This document shows, in pieces, positions 31,884 through 41,590 of a stretch of 64,000 bases of DNA. The notes under the pieces are model-generated. The model was not told the DNA's origin. It saw only the letters and a list, made by a program, of their open reading frames with translations, and did not search any database. Both the position numbers and the translations under genes were made by a program. The stretch is from Eurosta solidaginis (lineage: Eukaryota; Arthropoda; Insecta; Diptera; Tephritidae): assembly GCF_040869045.1 (NCBI RefSeq), contig NC_090321.1:138065689-138129688 (forward strand), read 5' to 3'. How positions within the stretch are numbered: the stretch's first letter is position 1; every line of letters begins with the position of its first letter.

Positions 31884-32690
31884 ATCGATTACTTAATCGT
31901 CACCGATAACTTGGTCACCAATTATCGTCTTAATCACTTTTATATTGATGTCGTGAAAAAAGTAACGCACGCGCTCTCTCAAAATAGTGTACGTGTGACT
32001 TGCTTTCTCGCTCTTACCTATTGTGTTTTCGACATTCCTTCTCGCTCGATGTTATTTACATTTTGAAGTTACTTCATTAGGTATGTTTTCGTTATCGCTA
32101 ACCAAAACATACGCAACAACAACAATAAGGGTAACTTGCTTTTCGGTTACCCGAACCGGTTACCTTCCGTCAATTCGCTTTTTATATGAACGAAATGCGT
32201 CCTTTTTGTTTAAATAATATTTAATTCACAAATAATGCATGTTTAAAATGGTTTTACAGTTAAAATCATGTCCTATTATTCTAGTAATTTTTGCATATGT
32301 GCATTTTTATATTTATAAACTATATAAATACATTAACGTCTATTCATAGTCGTGCCCTTTCCGAAACCTTGTTTTGAAGTTCTCATTTTTCCTGCGCTGG
32401 TAATGTTGCTCATCATCAGTTTGCAGAGTCATATTAGTTTGGTAGGTATAGTAAGATCAGACGTAGCGAAATTAGGAAGCATGTCAGGAGTATCTCCAAA
32501 ATCCAAAGCAGCATTGTGATTCATTTCGTCACCTCCGTTTTCTTCCATGTCCGGATTCATTCCATACTAGTCATTATAAGTATCTTGTAGATGCCACATA
32601 GGTGTAACCATACCCTCAGGATCTTTCCGTTCAAATCTTGTGGTGTACAATGAGCAAACTTTTAATAAACATGCACACGTAAACTTGTAT
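31884..32690. repeat. Dispersed repeat DR1, copy B (SINE-free)
   Basis: This copy matches 3190-3820 plus 4250-4430 with a few percent differences. It lacks the S1 SINE, so it is the empty-site counterpart. Its right part overlaps the last finger of the zinc-finger pseudogene read on the minus strand. Confidence 0.85.
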
Positions 32691-33812
32691 TTGTTCTAAA
32701 TTCGTCACCACATTCTAAACATAGAAAAGATGTTCTTTTATCCACTGGTTTCTAATGTTCCTGTATTAAGTGTTTGCGCAAATACCATTGTGAAGCAAAT
32801 TTTTGATTACAATATGGACAAAGAGTTAATTCTAAACTTTTCGTTGTTATATCAATTGTTTCAGCGTGTTGTGCACGTAAATGAAAATTCATACTTGAAT
32901 GTGTTTTAGTCTTCCAATCGCATCATTTACATTTTAAATAATGACTATTGGGCATATGAGAAATCTCATGGTCCAATAATTTGTTGAAGCTTGGTGTAGC
33001 TGTTTGAAAATCACACAATTTACATTTTGCACCACGTTCGTTATATTAAAATTGTAAATGTTCTGTTTTCTCTAGACGATGCATAAAGTTTAGATGCTTT
33101 TTCCAACAATGTTCTGAATTTAATTGAAATTCATACATTGTCTCATGATAAATTTTCCATAAATATACTGAGCACTCTTTATGTAGGCTCTTTTCTTAAC
33201 ATGTAATTCTGGTCGTACCGGATATGACAGTTTTGCTTCAGGTTAATAATCCACACTCATACTATTTTCAGATTCTGTTTCATAATTTTCAACATTGGAC
33301 TTGGCATCAACATCATTATCATCATCGTAATTTTTTGATAACTCTGTTTTAAGCTTCATATTTATCAAACATTCATCTTCCTTAGTATTATAATTAGAAA
33401 CATCGTCATCTCCCGTTAAGTTTTTATCAAGTTTAGCTCTTTTCCTTTGTTTAAATTCTTCCCTATCCGTACTAGAATTAATACTATTATCAATATTTTT
33501 CGTAAAGTCTGTTTGAGTTTCAAAATTTGCCAATGGTTCAGCTTCAGCAGTATCAGTATTAGAATCAGAACGGCTTTGACCTTCTTCACCGGGTATATAT
33601 TGATGTTCGGGCGAATAAACAAATGGACCACTTATAATTGCACACCTGATGTGCATTCGCATACATATGTTGCATTTGCGAAACATATAACGGTGTACCA
33701 GTGGCTTGTTATGCAGCTGACGCTGGATGGAGCACTGACTTTTGTGTGGCAAAGTAGGCGACATATGTTGCTGTTGATGGGTGCGCATATTGTGGATATG
33801 TTGGTGGTTCAC
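32590..33812 (-). pseudogene. C2H2 zinc-finger protein pseudogene
   Basis: Read on the minus strand, an open frame (33812-33243, 189 aa) is Gln/His-rich then acidic (EEGQSRSDSNTDTAEAEPL). Beyond its stop, in shifting frames, lie at least four C2H2 fingers: CKLCDFQTATPSFNKLLDH..H (about 32990), CK*CDWKTKTHSSMNFH...H (about 32910, with a stop), CPYCNQKFASQWYLRKH...H (about 32800) and CLECGDEFRTNTSLRVH (about 32700). This is the layout of a multi-finger transcription factor. I do not recognise the orthologue. Stops and frame slips make it a pseudogene. A MITE lies directly upstream of the nominal ATG. Confidence 0.75.
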
Positions 33813-33818
33813 TGGTCA

Positions 33819-34071
33819 AAAGCCAACCTAATAAAACCGCACTGCTTTTTTTTAGCGCACGCAAACAACCGGCGTTTTTTGCCCTAACCCAAATAAGCAT
33901 GCGTTGCGACAATGTAAAGCATGTGTGCAAACGTCAAATCTAAATGTCACGCAGAACAAAAATTGGAAATTCAGTTAGGTTTTCACGCAGCAAATTCAAT
34001 TTGGGTTGCTCTCATACAAGTTGTATGTTCATGAGACATTTAGGTTGGCTTGTTTATATTAGGTTGGCTTG
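33819..34071. mobile_element. PIF/Harbinger-like MITE (family M1), copy B
   Basis: This is a 253-bp relative of 5294-5559, sharing for example tgtcacgcagaacaaaaatt. The left end is aaagccaacctaata (first base changed) and the right end tatattaggttggcttg. TCA duplications lie at 33816-33818 and 34072-34074. The right terminus is present twice in tandem (taggttggcttg at about 34051 and 34060), replacing about 20 bp of copy A. Confidence 0.85.
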
Positions 34072-34074
34072 TCA

Positions 34075-35014
34075 TTAATTGATTAGAAGTTTCAACTTGT
34101 TGCGATTGTTATTGTTGTTGCTGGCTGATGATGTGGTGTTAACGTTTGTTGTAGTATAATTTATTCGGGTGATTGCACATATTGTTGGTGTTGTTATGGT
34201 GCTGGAAAACCTTCCGATATTGAAAGTCCTTGATTAGTGTAATCCCCACGTAGTGAACTACTCCTGTGACCGCGTCCGCGGTAACTATTACATCTTACTA
34301 TATATCTGAAGGCATAGCTGACATCGCTTATATAACAGGTTGACTCTAAAGTAAAAACCAAAACAAAATGTTAGAATCCGTGTTTATGAATAACATATTT
34401 AAAATAAGCTCTTACAACAACGTAATCGGTGGCTACATCCCCGTGAAAGTAGTGTGGTGTTCCTCCTTGTATAAACGTAGGTACTGGATGTGCTCAACCG
34501 TGCAGTTTTCTTCTAATTTGAGCAAATGTATGTTCTTACAGCCACAGCTGGAATATTTGGGATATTTCTATCCTCACATCGTCAAAATCAAATTACCTAG
34601 AATGAAAAAGAAACTCATATCAGTAAGAATAGATTAAAAGTTTTTAATATAAGCCGAAAAGTGTTCCATAAATAGGGCTCCACACATAGCTCTTTTCTGA
34701 GAGGCAAAAGGCACAAGAGAAATTTCAGATAACTAGAATCAGGACCTGGTAAAGTAACTTCAAATGAACCCCCACCATGCCTATGCATCTTCCGTTGGAA
34801 GGGGTACCCAAAGATACTTTGCTGTTGCATTCATAGAGAACATAAAATTATAACAAGGGACAATTCATTTATGTTACGAAGTAAATTAATTAGACGTGCT
34901 ACAATAACAAATAAATACAGATGACTGTTTAATCTATTATGCGAAGTTCTTGAATGGATTTTCAAATTGAAAAGGACAAATTAATGCTAAAATTGCTTTC
35001 CCCGACTAACCCGG
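34075..35014. other. Spacer with a short dispersed repeat (DR3, copy A)
   Basis: No gene is convincing. A segment at about 34372-34505 (gaataacatatttaaaataa, then cggtggctacatccccgtga) is repeated at 36929-37056. Minus-strand DNA between 34076 and 34200 is Gln-codon-rich and could be the 5' end of the zinc-finger pseudogene. The rest is AT-rich without features. Confidence 0.5.
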
Positions 35015-35275
35015 GAACGAATTGATATGGCTACGCCTATCCTTTTTTAGCAGCAGTGCCGTGCACCAGTTCTGTTTTGGACAGGAAAATAAACGTTTGG
35101 TTGTCTCCAAGTTGATCATATGATACAGAATATACTCGTTTGCTACATCTTATTTTCCCCTGAAAGGTGCATTTGTTGCACCCCGCTGTCTGGCCGCTCA
35201 CCCAACAACACCAGGCACGACGGAACTTGTCTTTTTTTATTGGACGTTGTGGTAGCGCACTACCCTCAAGTGGCC
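35015..35275. repeat. Dispersed repeat DR2, copy B
   Basis: This copy matches 4435-4655 and then continues with tttttattggacgttgtggtagcgcactaccct (given here in two overlapping pieces: tttttattggacgttgtggt and gtggtagcgcactaccct), shared with 6292-6330. DR2 and the 6.3 kb fragment were therefore once parts of one longer repeat. Confidence 0.7.
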
Positions 35276-35343
35276 CAATGAAACCAGGTTAATCCTGTTC
35301 ATGTGTCCGCACCTCGTGGGACCGCCGTTAGGCATAACGTTAC

Positions 35344-35368
35344 GGGGGGGGGGGGGGGGGGGGGGGGG
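35344..35368 (+). repeat. G25 homopolymer
   Basis: Twenty-five consecutive G lie at the 3' edge of the R1-like LINE. Such a run is rare in fly DNA and may also be a sequencing or assembly artefact. Confidence 0.9.
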
Positions 35369-36665
35369 AAGGCGATTTAGTCGCCACTACTTCGTATGCG
35401 CATTTCTCTGCGCTCCCTTTCGGCATGCATCAATTTCGTCATTACTATAAAGGCCATCTTGCTCACAGCAATCCAACAATCTATTTGTCCGCAAATTCGT
35501 GGAACTAAATTCCTAATGGAAGGTTCCTCTCCAAAAACTCTGTTTACAGACAGTCTTTCGCCGTGAAAACGAGGGCAGTGAAACATTACATGTTCTGCGC
35601 TTTCCAATTCGGATGGACAGCTTGGACAGAAAGGATGCTCCTCTACCCCACGCTTATGTAGATATTCCTTGAAGCCACCGTGCCCGCTCAATATCTGTGT
35701 GAGATGGTAATTTAGTTCGCCTTGTTTTTGCTTGTACCATTACGCTATATTCCGGACTAGCATGAAGGTCCAGCGCTCTTTTCTCGAATCTTCCCACCGT
35801 TCTTGCCACCTAACTATTGTTCGTGACCTTGCGCTTTTCTTAGCATCTTCAGATGTTCGGCTGAATCCAAAGCCATACAGATCGGCCATTTCACCTGAGA
35901 GTAGATCTACTGGGATTTTCCTGGATAAAACATGGATCGCGTCGTGGGAACAGCACATGCTATTCGTATAGCAGTAATGCGGTAGGCTGCTAGTATATCT
36001 TTTTGGTGGACCATTTTAGATCTGTGCCATACTGATGCTGCATATAATATTATAGAGCTGGTTACGTTGGATAATAGCTGACGGGTAGCTTCGCTTGGGC
36101 CGCCGATGTTGGGCATTATTCGCGTTAGGGTTCCACTAACTCATGAAACTTTCTCACCCACCGCCCTGAAGTGCTCCCTAAAAGTTAGTTTTGAGTCAAT
36201 GATTACTCCCTAGATATTTCAAGGAGGGCTTTGAATTTATTTGATAATCTCCTATGGTTAGGACCAACTCATCCACAGTCCGCTTTGAGCTCATCAAAAC
36301 CACTTCTGTCTTATTGGTAGCCATCTCCAGCCCCGTGTTCAACCATTCCTTTATTCTTCCCACGGCGTCATTACATAATGCTTGGAGCAGATCAAGTTTC
36401 TTGGCCACTGCTACTACGACAATATCATCTGTATAGCCGACAGTTTCCGTGCCTCCGGGAAGGTCGATTTGTAGCACCCCGCCATACATAGCATTCCATA
36501 GAGTTGGACCTAGAACAGATCCCTGAGGGACACCGCCCGTGGTGTTGTGCTTTCTTAGTCCCTCATCTGTATCAAAAGGGAGTACTTTTTCGCTTAGATA
36601 GCTACAAATTATTCGGAGCAGGTACGGAACTTGTCTTGGGACACCCAAAGTGCACTCACGCTTCT
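35369..36665 (-). pseudogene. R1-clade LINE fragment: RT and C-terminus
   Basis: A 5'-truncated ORF2 on the minus strand begins GVPRQVPYLLRIICSYLSE. It shows GGVPQGSVLGPTLWNAMYGG and the catalytic box VGYTDDIVVVAV (YTDD, Asp pair intact), the thumb (KSSKRTVDELVL-like segment), and after several frame breaks (36190, 36120, 35960, 35735) a C-terminus HGGFKEYLHKRGVEEHPFCP with CPSELESAEHVMFHC. The GGVPQGS...LW pattern and GHGGFxxYL tail point to the R1 clade. Endonuclease is absent. Confidence 0.8.
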
Positions 36666-36679
36666 CATGGCTCCAGTGG

Positions 36680-36905
36680 GTTATCGGCTTCCTAGAACTT
36701 AAGCCACTTGCTGTTTCTAGATCTGACAGCTGCCAGCTGGAGTCTTAGCCCGGCAAGCGCAGGGCACGGGCACAGAACGTAATCGCTCGTTTCCTCCTCC
36801 AACCCGCACTTCCTACATCTGCTATCACTGACCAAGCCTAATTTAAAGGCATGTGACGCCAGAAGGCAGTGTCCAGTAAGAATACCCGTCATGAGTCTAG
36901 TCTAC
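36680..36905 (-). pseudogene. LOA/I-like LINE fragment: C-terminal zinc segment
   Basis: A single piece, GILTGHCLLASHAFKLGLVS then CRKCGLEEETSDYVLCPCP, matches the post-RNase H CCHC tail of RNase H-bearing LINEs. It abuts the R1 fragment with no visible spacer and is too short to place further. Confidence 0.7.
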
Positions 36906-36928
36906 AGGTTAATGATAATGAAAATATA

Positions 36929-37056
36929 AGAATCAGTGTATGAATAACATATTTTAATTAATCTCTTACAACAACCTGATCGGTGGCTACATCGCCATGT
37001 AGGTAGTGTGGTGTTCCACCTTGTATAAACGTAGGCACTGTATGGGCTCAACCGTG
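36929..37056. repeat. Dispersed repeat DR3, copy B
   Basis: About 130 bp are shared with 34372-34505. It sits directly upstream of the + strand RNase H fragment. Confidence 0.6.
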
Positions 37057-37099
37057 GTACGGCTGTATAGGTATAGGCGGGTGCAATGTATTACTAGTC

Positions 37100-38340
37100 T
37101 ACTCAAGATCGTATGGTACATAGGTGGCTCGAAGACGCCAGAGGGGATTGGGGCCAGAGTTTTCGGACCCAGAGCCAAATTATCAGTACCTCCAAAAGCA
37201 CATCCGAGCATTTTCCAAGCGGAAGTATTCGCCATAAGTTAGTGCGCTAAGCTGAACCTTCAGCGCTGATACCCCAATGAAACAATTGCCATACTCAGTC
37301 AGACAGTCAGTCCCCACTAAAGGCATTTGCGGCGTTCGAAATAAAGTCAGGACTGGTCCTTCAGTGCGTAGAAAAGCTGAATCAATAGGAGCACACAACG
37401 TGGTACTGTTGCACTGGGTCCTAGGCCACAGGGGAGTGGAGGGTAATGAGCAGGCGGACTCTCCCCCAGCGGGTAAGGGGGTCAGAATATACCCGCGGTA
37501 GGTATGCCTGTCGTAAAAGGCGACTAAAATACCAGATTCAAGGGGTATGTAGCGCAACCCTTCAGGTTGCCAGCGCAATATATATGTAGCTTCTCCAAAC
37601 CAAATTGTCAACCTCACCTATCCGCGGCGAATCCTGTTTCACTAACAGACGAGGCTCTGGCGACCCCAAGCTCCTCATGGAACTTGGTGGTGGGAGGGAG
37701 GGGATGGCCTGAAGGTTTAATGTGGCCATATAAATCGTTCCCGAGATGGTCGGGCTAGCACCTTAATGGTGCTGTGGTACCGGAGCGTATCGGATCTGTA
37801 TCCGGCAAAGGACCATCACATCGATAACACTCCCCAAAGCCTTGGGGAGTAACCTAATCGCTACAACAACAACAGAGGCAACAACTGCATGACCCATCGA
37901 TCCCGAGCCGTTCCTGCCAGTTGGCCCCCAGGGGCATTTATTAGCAGAAGGGAGGGAAAAGACTTACTGGTAGGGGGTTACAGCACAACTCGATATAGGG
38001 CATTAATAGGCCTCTCAAAAAGATAACCTAAGAACCCTAACAGCTATTCCTACTAGACACTGTAGACTGAACAGTCACATGCAAAAGCTGGGTATAATAT
38101 CGAACAACACATACCGATTTTGTGATGGATCAGCGGTGGTGGACCATATCCTTCTAGATTGCGGCGCAATTTCAAGACGTAGAGCTAAGTTTATGGGCTC
38201 ACCATGGCCAGAGTATTCCTACATTTAATCCCTCAAGCCAAGATCACTGCTGGGGTTCATCAAGGAAGTCGGCTAGGATGAGGTGCTGTGAAGGAGATGT
38301 GCAAGTCACTGTGCAATCCTCAATAAATTATCTATCTATC
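37100..38340 (+). pseudogene. LINE fragment: RNase H and C-terminus, split by a SINE
   Basis: RNase H begins WYIGGSKTPEGIGARVFGP, normally YTDGSK (the catalytic Asp reads Gly), then FQAEVFAIS. After a gap comes LHWVLGHRGVEGNEQADS, where the S1 SINE landed. Beyond it (37875 on) frames with HMQKLGIISNNTYRFCDGSA and VDHILLDCGAISRRRAKF give the zinc-type C-terminus. The 3' end has aataaatt (about 38318) and a ctatctatctat tail at 38325-38340. Stops and slips are frequent. It is related to, but distinct from, the LINE inside B2. Confidence 0.75.
37462..37873 (+). mobile_element. S1 SINE-like element, second near-full copy
   Basis: It has the same order as the copy at 3821 but on the + strand: cccagcgggtaagggggtca, ggtaggtatgcctgtcgt, then aatcctgtttcactaacaga and tcacatcgataacactcccc, ending ctacaacaacaaca. 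It interrupts the RNase H domain of a LINE. Confidence 0.85.
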
Positions 38341-38425
38341 TACGTTCCGGTAGCAAGCACCATTGTGGTACTAGCCCCACCATCTTGGGAACTATTGATA
38401 TGACTACATTACACCTTCTAGGGAT
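38341..38425 (-). mobile_element. S1 SINE fragment
   Basis: Only the middle segment remains (ggtactagccccaccatctt, then gggaactattgatatgacta), on the opposite strand to the copy 470 bp upstream. Both ends are missing. Confidence 0.7.
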
Positions 38426-38859
38426 TGAATATTAATAATGACCGCAAAACGCGAAAGTCTGCTAAAATGTACCATTCTCCATGGAATGCTCGATATATAA
38501 CTTTCCACGTTTTAAACAGTGATGAAAAGAGCAAAATTTACTAAAATTTTAACTGGCAGTGGGTAGTAAGGTGTTGATGTCCTCTCTTAACGCAATGTAA
38601 TGACAACTGCGATGCAGGGAAAATGACAAAAATCTTGCAAATCTACTGATAATAATTAATTAATTCCTCCCCTTCTATGCATATATGTATGTATATATGT
38701 ATTTTTCTCTCCAAACGCTAATTAAAAAAATTAATTGGTTTTTACATGAACTTCGAACTCTGTCGTATTTGCATTCTTCAGTTGATTATCAACAAAAGCA
38801 TGACAAATTATCACTAAAACATGTTGCTTATATATTTAATATGGTAGCCAATTTACTTA
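38426..38859. other. AT-rich flank of the succinyl-CoA ligase pseudogene
   Basis: Probably intron sequence of the duplicated gene (it follows the gtaagt donor on the minus strand), with no further exon recognised. It contains short tatatgtatgtatat runs near 38680. Confidence 0.45.
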
Positions 38860-39372
38860 CCCTTTCTAGCGCGATTATTCCTGGACAATCGGACCTGACT
38901 AGACGCGATTTTTTTTGCCTTAAGAGAGCGTGTTTAACGCGAACCATATCATGTTATGACTTACCTATGGTGATGCAAAAAATCAAAGACATTTCTGCTT
39001 CTAATGCTTCTAGGATAGCAGCTCCCGGTGGCGCCACATAAATAACAGTTGCACGCCGATCAGTTGCCTTTTTTGCTCCGGGTACCTATTCAATTTTAAT
39101 TCACATTACATTATCTACTATCGCAATTTTTAATCAATACAGATCAATATAAATTACCGAAGCAAATACTGGCAAACCAAGATGCGTAGTTCCACCCTTT
39201 TTTAGGGAAATACATCCAACCAGTTTGGTACCGTATTCCAAAGCATTTTGTTTGTAAAGTACCTTGTATCCTTGGCAAATGACACGTGGATCGGCATTTA
39301 ATTGATTTTGGCTCAAAAGCTGATTCGCAACCCGGCGGAGATGCTATCTATTAGAATAATATTAATATTATT
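38860..39372 (-). pseudogene. Scsalpha1: Succinyl-CoA ligase alpha subunit pseudogene with introns
   Basis: Minus strand. Exon-like segment 1 (39372-39160) encodes [21 protein letters not shown] and [15 protein letters not shown], matching the CoA-binding start of the mitochondrial succinyl-CoA ligase alpha subunit (TCA cycle). A gtaatt...gaatag intron of about 80 bp follows. Segment 2 (about 39080-38870) gives [20 protein letters not shown], then a CAA-to-TAA-type stop, [13 protein letters not shown] and CPGIIAL, and ends at a good splice donor (aaagg|gtaagt). Kept introns mean it is a genomic duplicate, not a processed copy. The stop, a missing TGKQGT-like loop and lost residues show decay. 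Confidence 0.85.
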
Positions 39373-39410
39373 TAAAAATGCACATACGTATGAATGAAAA
39401 TCAGAAAGTA

Positions 39411-39542
39411 AATAATGTTGTTGTTGTAGCGATAAGGACACTCCCCGTTATCGACTTTGTTGGTCCTTTGCCGGATGCAGATCGCGTACGTTCCGGGAAC
39501 CATTAAGGTACTAGCCCGACCATATCGGGAGCGATTTAGTAT
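39411..39542 (-). mobile_element. S1 SINE fragment, tail end
   Basis: It begins ttgttgttgtagcgataagg and continues tggtcctttgccggatgcag to cgaccatatcgggagcgatt. This corresponds to the last third (3' end) of the family. The element's head is missing and the copy is more diverged than the two long ones. Confidence 0.8.
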
Positions 39543-39606
39543 GGCATGAAACCTTGTAGTGGGGTTTGAATCAAAAGTAATTGTAAATCGCTTAAATTTT
39601 TCGAAA

Positions 39607-40114
39607 ATGGCAAATACCAGACAATATATAATAAATGTCTTTAATGACGCCGAGGTAGATTTTCCATCTACTGCTACCACGGGCGATACTCCTTGCAATG
39701 CGGCATATTCGGATTTTCTGGACGAGATATTTGGAGATAGTTCTGTAATTTCCAACAAGCACTCAATTAATTTGTTTGGAAAACCTTTGAGCCATAAGAA
39801 ACACACGCCGACGAGCACCAAAAACTCAGCACTTCACAAAGCTCAAGTTCTGATTCCAGCAGCTCGCAGCCTGTTTGGTGTTGGCTGCGACTACGGCAAG
39901 CACTACAAGCGTAGCTTCTTCGAGTTTGCAGCAAACAAATGGTAGTAGACATCGACCAAATTTTAAGCAAAAAATGTCGGCCATGAAGTTGCAGCATAAA
40001 AAGGAAGCTGCTGATAAAAAACTGATACTGCAGGAAGACTACACCAGGAAGAAGCTGGAGACAATGGTACAGGCGCTGCAGCTTAAGCAGAAACGCCATG
40101 AATGGACATATTGA
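39607..40114 (+). pseudogene. Harbinger accessory ORF (coiled-coil protein)
   Basis: The frame from MANTRQYIINVFNDAE to FEFAANKW (stop 39945) shifts by one into a second frame. That frame ends with a highly charged helix, KMSAMKLQHKKEAADKKLIL and RKKLETMVQALQLKQK. Small proteins of this kind (Myb/SANT plus coiled coil) partner the nuclease in Harbinger elements; the Myb part is not seen here. Assignment rests on position and the convergent HARBI1-like gene. Confidence 0.45.
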
Positions 40115-40293
40115 AAGCGTTCATGGATTCGAGAAAGATGTGACCGTGTTTTTGGTGAATGTATTTTTTTTATATAGAGAAATGAATTTTTAGTTAACAT
40201 ATAATATGTGATATTTTATCTATATATGGCGAAGGTATTTGTAAGAATAATTGAAGTGCCTTTTTTAACTAGTTAGAATGTAAATATGTGATA

Positions 40294-41509
40294 TAACAAA
40301 GGTGTGTTTTGATTCTTCGATTGTGTAGTATGGACACAATCAGAATTATACCAAATGATTTCTCTCACGATGGAAGAAGAAGAGAAGAAATTGAATTGAA
40401 TGTTTATTTCAAAATGTCAGGGTTTTTACGTAGGTAACAATTCCAAATTTTTTTCTGCACTAGAGACACCATTATGAAATTCCTATGTAAAATAACCCCC
40501 TGATTTCGAAAATCAATGTTATTTTTAATTCTATGGTAATGTTTTTGAGATACTACAAATAACTGTTTTTTTCCAAAAAAAAAAAAAAAAAAATTGGGTC
40601 CACTTAATCATATATATCGCAAGAACGAATTGAGCAATTCCATGTACCAGTAGGGTACTTAAGTATTAAATGAATATATTTACTTGAATACTTATAACTT
40701 TTGTATTAGTCCATCGATTTTGTTGAGTGAAATCTTATTTTTTTTGTATAATAAAACAGAGCTTAAAGAGAAAACAAAAAAGTCTGCAAAAACTAGCTAA
40801 CTGATATAAATCTTATTTTCTGAGTGAAATCTTATTTTTTTTGTGTAATAAAACAGAACTTCGAGAGAAAACAAAAAAGTCTGCAAAAACTAGCTAACTG
40901 ATATACGAATACTAACACATATGTACCAGTAGGGTACTAAAGTATTAAATGGGAATATTTACATGAATGCTTATAACTTTTGTGTTAGTCAATCGATTTT
41001 GTTGAGTGAAAGCTTTTTGTTTTTGTAATAAAACAGAGCTTAGAGATAAAAAAACAAATTTGCAAAAAGATAAAAAGTTTTCGAGATCCTTCCTCGCAAA
41101 ATACAAATTTTTTTATATATTTACAAAAAAAAATGGAAAAAATTCGTAGTTATTGTTCGTTATCTTTGAATCTGCAGGGCCTAGCTAAAAGTGTTGTATG
41201 CACAGCTTATACAAAATTTTATTACATTTTAAAAGCTTCAAACCGTTTTGGAGTTGCTCAATTCGTTCTTGAGATATATATGATTAAGTGGACCCAATTT
41301 TTTTTTGGGAAAAAGCGTTATTCGTAAATATCTCAAAAATGTTACCATAGAATTAAAAATAACCTTGATTTTCGAAATCAGGGGGTGATTTTACATAGGA
41401 ATCTCATAATAGCGTCTCTAGTGCATTTTGGCTGTAAACCAGTGTAATTAACCTCTCGAGCGCACAGTTCATCACAAAGTAAAACATTTACTGTGAAGAT
41501 CGAGCTTTT

Positions 41510-41540
<31 letters not shown>

Positions 41541-41566
41541 AATGTATAATGTATTGTGTTGCTACA
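40294..41566 (-). mobile_element. G1 3' LTR carrying a 1.0 kb insertion
   Basis: Outer parts match the other LTR (taacaaaggtgtgttttgat at the left edge, gtattgtgttgctaca at the right). The middle is interrupted by the inverted-repeat element at 40438-41444. About 130 bp near the right end, present in the 5' LTR, are replaced by an A run (41512-41536). The purine tract aaaagggggcgga lies just inside (41567-41580, minus). Confidence 0.85.
40438..41444. mobile_element. Long-inverted-repeat element in the G1 LTR
   Basis: The 1007-bp insertion is flanked by TAA (40435-40437 and 41445-41447) and absent from the matching site in the 5' LTR (about 59296). The first and last 200 bp are inverted copies: gcactagagacaccattatg and accccctgatttcgaaaatc on the left, mirrored by gattttcgaaatcagggggt and agcgtctctagtgc on the right. 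The centre holds a diverged direct duplication (accagtagggtac at 40645 and 40926). It also holds a repeated block, gtctgcaaaaactagctaac, at 40782 and 40880. No transposase is encoded. Confidence 0.88.
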
Positions 41567-41590
41567 TCCGCCCCCTTTTCATCAAACATC

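Noticed and set aside
33447..33887. 146-residue + strand frame
   Set aside because: Antisense of the acidic N-terminal part of the zinc-finger pseudogene and partly inside the M1 MITE.
38685..39041. 118-residue + strand frame
   Set aside because: It is the antisense shadow of the succinyl-CoA ligase alpha pseudogene, whose conserved peptides read on the minus strand.
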